Shown piece after piece: positions 6,130 through 11,771 of a stretch of DNA of 11,771 bases. The DNA comes from Hydrogenothermaceae bacterium (GTDB taxonomy: Bacteria; Aquificota; Aquificia; Aquificales; Hydrogenothermaceae). The notes beneath the pieces are model-generated. The model had not been told where the DNA came from. It did not search any database and was given only the letters and a program-made list of their open reading frames with translations. Both the position numbers and the translations under genes were made by a program. The DNA lies in NCBI GenBank assembly GCA_026985705.1, contig JALSPY010000128.1:1-11771 (forward strand), in the 5' to 3' direction. Each line of letters opens with the position of its first letter. The stretch's first letter is position 1.

Positions 6130-6200
6130 AAGTTTACTTTAAAATAAAAACTTTTAAAAGATGGTTTAAAACAAATTTTTTTAAAATACAGAATAGTTAG
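6126..6200 (+). CDS. Possible 24-residue basic peptide, ATGA-coupled to the ModE-like gene
   Basis: The stop TGA of the ModE-like gene is part of ATGA at 6126-6129. From that ATG a frame of 24 codons runs to TAG 6198-6200, three bases before the next gene's ATG. AGGAAAGG a few bases upstream would be a good ribosome site. The peptide is Lys/Phe-rich (KVYFKIKTFKRWFK and on), as A/T-rich chance sequence can be, so coding is unproven. It could instead be a re-initiation bridge that keeps ribosomes moving to the downstream gene, whose own ribosome site is poor. Confidence 0.3.
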   Translation: MKVYFKIKTFKRWFKTNFFKIQNS

Positions 6201-6203
6201 AAT

Positions 6204-6569
6204 ATGGAAAAAAACATTATACCCTTTAGAAAGTATTACTTTATTTTTTTAAATGCTGGATTAATATACTTCGGACTAGCATTTATAATTGTTGGAAAAG
6301 CAAAAAACAGTTTTATCTTTTCAGATTTTGATATCCTCTTATTCTTTATTTTATCCTTTATTCCTGCCATTCTGTTTTTAATAAGATTTTTTAAAGGAAG
6401 CTCTTTTTGGAATTTAAACACCTATAAAAAACTTCTTTTAATGGCACATATACCTTTATCTATAGGTTTTTTATTAACAGTCTTAAAATCAAACTATTAC
6501 TATCTCATATCAATCTTCCCTGTATTTTTGTTAAACTTTTTAATATTAACTCCCCTTAAGAAAAAATAA
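6204..6569 (+). CDS. Four-helix membrane protein of unknown function
   Basis: An unrecognised 121-residue protein with four hydrophobic helices at about 12-31, 41-62, 75-94 and 98-116. Short charged ends sit at both sides (MEKN..RK and LTPLKKK). Helices 2 and 3 each carry a Pro in a similar place (SFIPAILFL and AHIPLSIGF), hinting at an internal duplication of a two-helix hairpin. The ATG at 6204 has no clear ribosome site, so it probably depends on translation from upstream. Only three bases separate its stop from the recG start, so it belongs to the same operon. No function can be given. Confidence 0.72.
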   Translation: MEKNIIPFRKYYFIFLNAGLIYFGLAFIIVGKAKNSFIFSDFDILLFFILSFIPAILFLIRFFKGSSFWNLNTYKKLLLMAHIPLSIGFLLTVLKSNYYYLISIFPVFLLNFLILTPLKKK

Positions 6570-6572
6570 AGT

Positions 6573-8966
6573 TTGGAAAATTTAGAAAAAGCAACAAAGA
6601 TAATAGAGAAGGTTTTAAAATACGACAATAATCTTTTAGGAAGAACACGAGGATTATCTGTTGTTTTAATTGAGCTTTTAAAGGATGTTGCTCCAAAGGG
6701 AATTATGGAGGATTTAAAGATACTAGATAATTTAAATACCGCAAAAAAGAGGGCTTTTTTAGAATATCTGTTAAAAGTTATAAATGAATTAAAGAAAAAA
6801 ACTTCCATATCAAAGAGAGAGGAAAGTAAAGAGAAACTTCTAGATAGAAAAGCCTTTAAAAATTTTTTACTTAAAGACTTAAAGATTTTAAAACCTATAG
6901 AAAAGAGAGCTTTAAAGAGAGTAAATCTAACAGATGTTGAAAGTCTGTTTTTCTTTTCACCTAAAAGATATGAGGATAAAAGATTAAAAAAGCTTGGAAA
7001 GATTAAAGATGGAGAGTATGGTTTATTTCAACTGACAGTAGAAACTGTAAAGGAGATAAAAAAAGGTAGATTTAAAACATTGGTTATTCTTAAACAGGGA
7101 AATTATAGGCTAAATGCTTACTTTGTCCATAATAAACCTTTTCTATATGTATTTTTCAGAAAAGGAAAGGAAGTTTTTATATATGGGAAAATTAATAAGT
7201 TTGGAAATGAATTATCTGTTATTCAACCGGAAATATATAAAGATATAGATGATATAGTTTTAAATAGAGTTATTCCTGTTTACTCTTTAAAGGGAGATAA
7301 CACAGTTAAGTTATCTTCGCAAACTATAAATCATCTAAGAAGAGCAATTTATAAAGTTTTGAAGGCTTATTTAAAGTATTATCCTGACTATATACCATCT
7401 GAAATTTTAAACAGATATAATTACCCATCTATTAGAAAAGCTATAAAAAATTTACATTTTCCAGATGATAATTTAGATTTGGACAGTTTAAACAAGTTTG
7501 AAACTGTATATCAAGAGAGGCTTATATTTGATGAGCTTTTTATTTTAGAGCTGGCTCAAGGTTATAGAAAAAATGTTTTAAAAAAGGAGCCTGCTGAAAA
7601 AATAATAATTAAAGAAAACTTTATAGAGGAGTTTGAAAACAGTCTTCCATTTCAATTAACAGAAGACCAGAAAAAAGCTATAAAAGATATATTAAATGAT
7701 ATATCAAAAGATATACCAATGAATAGACTTCTTCTTGGAGATGTTGGAAGTGGTAAAACTTTAGTTGCAATAGCATCTGCCTTAGCGGTAGCTTTAGACG
7801 GTAAACAGGTCGCTGTAATGGCTCCTACAGAGATATTAGCAAATCAACATTTTATAAACTTCCAAAATATAACATCAAAGTTTGGAATAGATTGCTATCT
7901 ACTTACAGGAAGTTTATCAAAAAAGGAGAAAAAGAAAATATACTCTTTAATGGAAAGTGGAGAGGCGAAAATTGTAATAGGAACACATGCCCTTATCCAA
8001 GATGAAGTTAGATTTAAAAATTTAGCCTTAGTAATAGTTGACGAACAACACAGGTTTGGAGTTATACAGAGAAAGGCTTTAATGGAGAAATCACATAAAA
8101 TCCCACATACATTGATAATGACGGCTACACCAATTCCTAGAACATTACAGATGGCAAACTTTGGAGATTTAGATATTTCTATAATTAAACAGATGCCTAA
8201 AGGTAGAAAGCCTGTTGAAACATTAATATTTTTTTCGGATGAAAGAAAAAAGATAGAAAATATAGTTAGAAAAGAATTAGATAAAGGAAGACAGGCTTAT
8301 ATTGTATATCCATTAATAGAAAAATCTGAAAGTTTAGACTTAAAATCTGCAGAGGAAGGGTATAAAAAATGGAAGGAAGCCTTTCCTGATAAAAATGTTG
8401 CTCTGCTCCACGGGAAAATGCCACAGGAAGAAAAAGATAAGATAATGGAAGCCTTTAGAAGAGGATTGTTTCATATATTAGTTTCTACAACAGTTATAGA
8501 GGTTGGTGTTGATGTACCAAATGCAACTGTTATGGTTATAGAAGATGCCTATAGATTTGGTTTATCTCAAATACATCAGTTAAGGGGAAGGGTAGGTAGG
8601 GGTAAGCATCCCGGTAAATGTTTATTAGTTATCCCTGAAAAGTATAAATTCCCACAAAATCCTGAAGAAAAAAGAGTTTTAGATAGATTAAAGATACTTG
8701 TTAAAACTAGAGATGGATTTAAAATAGCTGATGAAGATTTAAAACTTAGAGGTGGTGGTGATATAGTAGGAACTGCCCAATCAGGAAAGATAAATCTAGG
8801 TATAGCTGATTTAAACAGACCTCTAGATAGATTAGTTTTAGAGAAGGCTAAAAACGAAGCTGATGAGTTATTAAAAAGAGACCCATTTTTAAATAAACAT
8901 CCAAAGTTAAAAGAGCTTATTTTTGAAAAGTATGGAGATAAATTTGATTTAGTTAATATAGGATAA
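6573..8966 (+). CDS. recG: ATP-dependent DNA helicase RecG
   Basis: RecG is a monomeric superfamily 2 translocase that regresses stalled replication forks and branch-migrates Holliday junctions. At 797 residues it has about 100 more N-terminal helical residues than the E. coli type, like the Thermotoga and Aquifex forms. The OB-fold wedge that splits the fork covers roughly 140-230. Helicase motifs are intact: GDVGSGKT (389-396), MAPTEILANQH (416-426), DEQH (490-493), TATPIPRT (517-524), STTVIEVGVDVP (638-649) and HQLRGRVGRG (668-677). The TRG motif (about 714-737: GFKIADEDLKLRGGG...GTAQSG) couples ATP use to translocation. The start is TTG at 6573, only three bases after the previous stop and without a good ribosome site, so translational coupling is likely. 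It is the last gene of the operon. Confidence 0.97.
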   Translation: MENLEKATKIIEKVLKYDNNLLGRTRGLSVVLIELLKDVAPKGIMEDLKILDNLNTAKKRAFLEYLLKVINELKKKTSISKREESKEKLLDRKAFKNFLLKDLKILKPIEKRALKRVNLTDVESLFFFSPKRYEDKRLKKLGKIKDGEYGLFQLTVETVKEIKKGRFKTLVILKQGNYRLNAYFVHNKPFLYVFFRKGKEVFIYGKINKFGNELSVIQPEIYKDIDDIVLNRVIPVYSLKGDNTVKLSSQTINHLRRAIYKVLKAYLKYYPDYIPSEILNRYNYPSIRKAIKNLHFPDDNLDLDSLNKFETVYQERLIFDELFILELAQGYRKNVLKKEPAEKIIIKENFIEEFENSLPFQLTEDQKKAIKDILNDISKDIPMNRLLLGDVGSGKTLVAIASALAVALDGKQVAVMAPTEILANQHFINFQNITSKFGIDCYLLTGSLSKKEKKKIYSLMESGEAKIVIGTHALIQDEVRFKNLALVIVDEQHRFGVIQRKALMEKSHKIPHTLIMTATPIPRTLQMANFGDLDISIIKQMPKGRKPVETLIFFSDERKKIENIVRKELDKGRQAYIVYPLIEKSESLDLKSAEEGYKKWKEAFPDKNVALLHGKMPQEEKDKIMEAFRRGLFHILVSTTVIEVGVDVPNATVMVIEDAYRFGLSQIHQLRGRVGRGKHPGKCLLVIPEKYKFPQNPEEKRVLDRLKILVKTRDGFKIADEDLKLRGGGDIVGTAQSGKINLGIADLNRPLDRLVLEKAKNEADELLKRDPFLNKHPKLKELIFEKYGDKFDLVNIG

Positions 8967-8985
8967 AAAGGAGAAAAATGAGAAA

Positions 8986-9011
8986 GGGAGGTTTAGAGAT
9001 TGAAACCTCTC
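8986..9011 (-). terminator. Hairpin between convergent amtB and recG, probable amtB terminator
   Basis: GGGAGGTTT (8986-8994) pairs with AAACCTCTC (9003-9011), with one G-U pair and an 8-base loop; the stem overlaps the last codons of amtB. On the minus strand it is followed by TTTCTCATTTTTCTCC, a fair T-rich tail. Placed 19 bases past the recG stop, it could also slow plus-strand transcription, though that side lacks a U-tract. Confidence 0.45.
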
Positions 9012-10303
9012 TCTCCATGAGTTGCTTCATCTAATCCCATAGTTTCTGTTTCTTCATCAACTCTAGCACCACCTGTTATAGCTGAAGATATAAAGTAAAG
9101 TATAGCTGTCATTATAGCTGTGTAAACTATGGTAAATATAACACTTTCAACTTGAACTAATATTTGTCCCATTCTATCTCCGTTATCTTTTAAAGGTGAG
9201 CCATCCCAAGCTAGAGATTGTAATGCGAAAAATCCAGTTGCTATAGCACCCCAAATTCCAGCTAAGCCGTGAACTCCAAAAGCATCTAAACTATCATCAT
9301 ATCCAAGAGCTTTCTTAATAACAAAAACACCAACCCAACCAACTATTCCAGCAACAAAGCCTATTATTAATGCTCCTACAGGGCTCACAAAACCAGCTGC
9401 CGGTGTAATTGCAACTAAACCTGCTATAGCACCAGATGCAGCACCTAATAAAGTCGGTTTCTTAGCAATAATCCATTCCATTAGTATCCAAGATAAAACT
9501 GCTGAAGCAGTAGCAATATTAGTTGTAAGTAATGCTACACCTGCAACCTCATTTGCTCCAAATGCAGAACCTGCATTAAAACCAAACCATCCAAACCACA
9601 GTAAACCTGCACCTAATGCTGTTAACACAACTGACGAAGGTAATATAGCTTTTTTTCCATAATCTTTTCTTTTACCTAAAAGAATTGCTAAAACTAAACC
9701 TGTAATACCTGCATTTATATGAACAACTGTTCCACCTGCAAAGTCTAAAGCTCCTGCATCGAATAGAAAGCCACCGCCCCAAACAACATGGGCAATTGGA
9801 GAATATACAAATGTTAACCATAAGATTGTAAATACAATCCAAGTAGAGAATTTCATTCTTTCAATAACTGCACCTGAAGCTAAAGCTATAGTAATAGCAG
9901 CAAATGTTGATTGGAAAGCTATGAAAACCCACTCTGGAAATGCTCCAACACCAGAGACCTGTTTATAATCAATTCCATTTAGAAAAACTTTAGATAAATC
10001 TCCAACTATGTTATAAATTGCCCCTTCACCATCTGTAAATGCTAAAGAGTATCCCCATAAAGTCCATACAACTATAGCTAATGCATAGGAAGTTAAAACC
10101 ATCATAACTGTATTAACTATATTTTTAGACCTAGTCATACCACCATAAAATAGTATTAATCCACCAACAGTCATTAAAACAACAAATGCAGTTGCAGTTA
10201 TCATCCAAGCGGTATCACCTGTATCAATTTTAGCTTCATCACCTGCAAATGCTAAAAGAGGAATTAAAGAAGATAAAATAACACTACCAAAACTTTTTTT
10301 CAT
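8993..10303 (-). CDS. amtB: Ammonium transporter AmtB
   Basis: A trimeric inner-membrane channel for ammonium/ammonia, 436 residues from ATG 10303. That start follows a perfect AAGGAGG (10310-10316) by 6 bases; an upstream in-frame ATG at 10333 would bury this site. Residues 1-20 are a cleavable signal peptide (LAFA/GDEA), as usual for bacterial AmtB. Eleven membrane helices follow. The family signature DFAGGTVVHINA (187-198) holds pore His195, and FGVHGLAGIWG holds His345. Phe residues of the gate are present (FIAFQSTFAA). The C-terminal cytosolic tail (GLDEATHGERGF) is the conserved patch that docks PII. It follows glnB by 66 bases on the same strand, forming the classic glnB/K-amtB unit, in which PII blocks the channel when nitrogen is plentiful. 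Confidence 0.97.
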   Translation of the reverse strand: MKKSFGSVILSSLIPLLAFAGDEAKIDTGDTAWMITATAFVVLMTVGGLILFYGGMTRSKNIVNTVMMVLTSYALAIVVWTLWGYSLAFTDGEGAIYNIVGDLSKVFLNGIDYKQVSGVGAFPEWVFIAFQSTFAAITIALASGAVIERMKFSTWIVFTILWLTFVYSPIAHVVWGGGFLFDAGALDFAGGTVVHINAGITGLVLAILLGKRKDYGKKAILPSSVVLTALGAGLLWFGWFGFNAGSAFGANEVAGVALLTTNIATASAVLSWILMEWIIAKKPTLLGAASGAIAGLVAITPAAGFVSPVGALIIGFVAGIVGWVGVFVIKKALGYDDSLDAFGVHGLAGIWGAIATGFFALQSLAWDGSPLKDNGDRMGQILVQVESVIFTIVYTAIMTAILYFISSAITGGARVDEETETMGLDEATHGERGFNL

Positions 10304-10309
10304 TTTTAT

Positions 10310-10316
10310 CCTCCTT
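10310..10316 (-). promoter_or_regulatory. amtB ribosome binding site
   Basis: AAGGAGG on the minus strand, six bases before ATG 10303. It decides between this start and the in-frame ATG at 10333, which has no comparable site. Confidence 0.85.
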
Positions 10317-10369
10317 GTAATAATTTTCCACACTAGATAATATTCAGGATAAAGTTAATAACTAGAGAA

Positions 10370-10708
10370 TTAAAGAGCTTCTTCTCCTCTCTCTCCTGTT
10401 CTAATTCTTATTGCATCCTCAACAGGAATTATAAAAATCTTTCCATCTCCAACCTTTCCTGTCTTAGCAGCATTTACTATAGCCTCAACAACCTTCTCTA
10501 CCATACTATCATCAACAACTACTTCTACCTTTATCTTTGGTAAAAAGTCAATTACATACTCAGCTCCTCTGTAAAGCTCAGTGTGTCCCTTCTGTCTTCC
10601 AAAACCTTTAACTTCTGTTACTGTAATTCCAAAGTTTCCAAGCTCAGTTATTGCATCTTTTACTTCATCAAGTTTAAAAGGTTTAATAATAGCTTCTATC
10701 TTCTTCAT
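10370..10708 (-). CDS. glnB: Nitrogen regulatory protein PII
   Basis: A 112-residue trimeric signal protein that reads 2-oxoglutarate and ATP/ADP and controls nitrogen targets. It starts MKKIEAIIKPFKLDEVKDAI, the family opening. The T-loop YRGAEY carries Tyr51, the residue uridylylated in many bacteria. GKVGDGKIFIIPVEDAIRIRTGERG is the second PII signature and part of the nucleotide site. AGGAGGT five bases before ATG 10708 is a strong ribosome site. Linked to amtB it could equally be named glnK; sequence alone does not separate the two paralogues. A sigma-54 promoter sits just upstream. Known targets include AmtB and, in cyanobacteria and plants, acetylglutamate kinase, whose gene is also in this window but far away. 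Confidence 0.97.
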   Translation of the reverse strand: MKKIEAIIKPFKLDEVKDAITELGNFGITVTEVKGFGRQKGHTELYRGAEYVIDFLPKIKVEVVVDDSMVEKVVEAIVNAAKTGKVGDGKIFIIPVEDAIRIRTGERGEEAL

Positions 10709-10737
10709 ACTTTACCTCCTAAGTTTTCTTTACTCCA

Positions 10738-10757
10738 AAAGCAAGATTTATGCCTAA
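10738..10757 (-). promoter_or_regulatory. Sigma-54 (RpoN) promoter of glnB-amtB
   Basis: On the minus strand TTTAGGCATAAATCTTGCTT has the invariant GG (10754-10753) and GC (10742-10741) exactly 10 bases apart, close to the consensus TGGCAC-N5-TTGC. With C(-12) at 10741, transcription would begin near 10729 with an A, giving a leader of about 20 bases that just contains the AGGAGGT ribosome site. This fits nitrogen-limitation control by RpoN and an NtrC-type activator. Confidence 0.72.
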
Positions 10758-10863
10758 AGATTATTTTATAAATATAACCAAATCCAAGTGGCTCCATAAT
10801 AATTTTACCATAAGAATTTACAGGTTTTACTTTCAGAATGTTTAGATTTTTAGATGTTTGACT

Positions 10864-10896
10864 ACAATTTTGTAATTTTATAACAAATTTGTTATA
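10864..10896. promoter_or_regulatory. Two similar palindromes, likely tandem regulator sites
   Basis: TATAACAAATTTGTTATA (10879-10896) is a perfect 18-base palindrome. Its core ACAAATTTGT (10883-10892) recurs with a single change as ACAATTTTGT at 10864-10873, 19 bases away, close to two helical turns. They lie 135-165 bases upstream of the predicted glnB start, in the range for a sigma-54 enhancer, and also next to the divergent slipin promoter. The cognate protein is unknown. Confidence 0.45.
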
Positions 10897-10919
10897 TGGA
10901 AAGTTTTATTTTTTAGAAT
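10889..10919 (+). promoter_or_regulatory. Candidate slipin promoter
   Basis: TAGAAT at 10914-10919 matches five of six bases of the -10 consensus. The best -35, TTGTTA at 10889-10894, is 19 bases away (a little long) and lies within the 18-base palindrome, so a protein bound there would compete with RNA polymerase. Confidence 0.3.
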
Positions 10920-10960
10920 AAAGTAATTATATTTATTAATAAACAATTTGGAGTATTAAA

Positions 10961-11771
10961 ATGGATATAATTACCATCACATTAACTATCTTCGTAATCA
11001 TAACCATACTAAAAGGAGTTAAAATTGTGCCCCAACAACAGGCTTGGATAGTAGAGAGATTAGGTAAGTATAACAAAACATTGAATGCAGGATTAAACTT
11101 TATAATTCCCTATATAGACAGTATAAAATCTAAAATGTCTTTAAAAGAACAGGTTTTAGATATAGAGAAACAGGAGGTTATAACAAAAGATAATGTTTTA
11201 GTAAAAATTGATGCAGTAGCATACTATCAGATAACTAATCCTAAGAAAGCCTTTTACAATATAGAAAATTTAGAGTATGCAATTATTCAAACTATACAAA
11301 CAACATTAAGGGATATTGTAGGTGGTATGGATTTAGATGAAATATTACAATCAAGGGAAAAGATAAATGCACAGATAAAAGATGTTCTACAGGGTGTAGC
11401 TGATGATTGGGGAGTTCTTATAAAGAGAACAGAGGTTAAGGAGATAGAACCACCTATGAATATCGTTGACGCTATGAGTAAACTAATAGAAGCTGACAGG
11501 TCTAAAAAAGCTATGATTACAGAAGCAGAAGGAAAGAAGCAAGCTCAAGTGTTAGAGGCTGAGGGATATAAGTTAGCTAAAATGCAGGAGGCAGAAGCTA
11601 TAGAAAGGATTGGTAGAGCTCAAGCTGAAGCTATAAAATCTATAATGGTAGTTTTAGGAGAGGGAGAATTAGCTTCTAAATATCTAATAGGTGATAAGTT
11701 AGCTACAAACTTTGAAAAGGTTGCAAACAGTGATAATGCAAAAATTGTTATTCTACCTTCTACAGTAGAGG
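10961..11771 (+). CDS. Slipin/stomatin-type SPFH-domain membrane protein (3' end outside window)
   Basis: The frame is open from ATG 10961 (GGAG, 7-base spacer) through 270 codons to the window edge, so the C-terminus is missing. Residues 2-17 are one hydrophobic anchor helix (DIITITLTIFVIITIL), followed by VPQQQAWIVERLGKY, the start of the SPFH domain. LDIEKQEVITKDNVLVKIDAV, YYQITNPKKAFYNI and the TTLRDIVGGMDLDEIL segment are typical of slipins, QmcA and prohibitin relatives. EPPMNIVDAM leads into a long coiled coil of Ala, Glu, Lys and Gln (EADRSKKAMITEAEGKKQAQ and on). Such proteins oligomerise at the membrane as scaffolds and often pair with NfeD; whether an nfeD gene follows cannot be seen. 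It is divergent from glnB-amtB. Confidence 0.92.
   Translation, partial: MDIITITLTIFVIITILKGVKIVPQQQAWIVERLGKYNKTLNAGLNFIIPYIDSIKSKMSLKEQVLDIEKQEVITKDNVLVKIDAVAYYQITNPKKAFYNIENLEYAIIQTIQTTLRDIVGGMDLDEILQSREKINAQIKDVLQGVADDWGVLIKRTEVKEIEPPMNIVDAMSKLIEADRSKKAMITEAEGKKQAQVLEAEGYKLAKMQEAEAIERIGRAQAEAIKSIMVVLGEGELASKYLIGDKLATNFEKVANSDNAKIVILPSTVE

Noticed and set aside
6236..6808. Minus-strand frames of 61 and 102 codons under the four-helix protein and the recG start
   Set aside because: They are antisense to a continuous operon and have no start signals.
8973..8992. GGAG followed by ATG just after recG as a new gene start
   Set aside because: The GAGAAAAATGAGAAAGG stretch opens a frame that stops after a few codons, against amtB on the other strand.
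10304..10333. Longer amtB starting at ATG 10333
   Set aside because: It would place charged residues before the signal peptide and cover the perfect AAGGAGG of ATG 10303.
10583..10771. 62-codon plus-strand frame across the glnB start
   Set aside because: It is antisense to glnB and its sigma-54 promoter, with no ribosome site.

Overview
The window is A/T-rich bacterial chromosome. Its proteins are rich in Lys, Glu and Ile, and arginine is almost always AGA or AGG. RecG is long (797 residues) with an N-terminal helical extension like those I recall for Aquifex and Thermotoga RecG. A sigma-54-type glnB promoter and a possible sulfate-exporter-family gene add to this. I infer a thermophilic Aquificota member, perhaps close to Sulfurihydrogenibium or Persephonella. 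The phylum is a reasonable guess and the genus is not established.

Layout. (1) 1-860: a possible frameshifted gene end at the left edge, a long imperfect hairpin, then a UspA-type stress protein on the minus strand. (2) 861-2074 (+): a small DUF4911-like protein and argB, tightly spaced, for the arginine pathway. (3) 2067-4220 (-): two unrecognised secreted proteins whose genes overlap (the upstream one has a very acidic tract and a duplicated C-terminal motif), a tRNA-Arg(CCG), and a YeiH-family membrane protein starting at TTG. (4) 4221-4658: about 440 bases of very A/T-rich intergenic DNA with several dyads. (5) 4659-8966 (+): a compact operon with a small AtpI-like membrane protein, the prepilin peptidase pilD, a stand-alone ModE-like winged-helix protein, a possible 24-codon ORF, a four-helix membrane protein and recG. 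(6) 8993-10708 (-): glnB-amtB, the PII signal protein and its ammonium channel, behind a well-spaced sigma-54 promoter. (7) 10961 to the right edge (+): a slipin/stomatin-type SPFH protein, cut off by the window end.

How they fit together. PII and AmtB form the usual nitrogen-sensing pair, probably switched on under nitrogen limitation through sigma-54. Two similar palindromes lie about 150 bases upstream of the predicted glnB start, where an enhancer-binding protein or a divergent-promoter regulator could sit. ArgB supplies arginine synthesis and carries the arginine-sensitive type of N- and C-terminus. PilD and RecG in one operon link surface pilus/secretion assembly with DNA recombination repair only by position. 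The least explained part is the pair of secreted proteins at 2067-3033. No CRISPR array, insertion sequence, rRNA or phage gene was seen.
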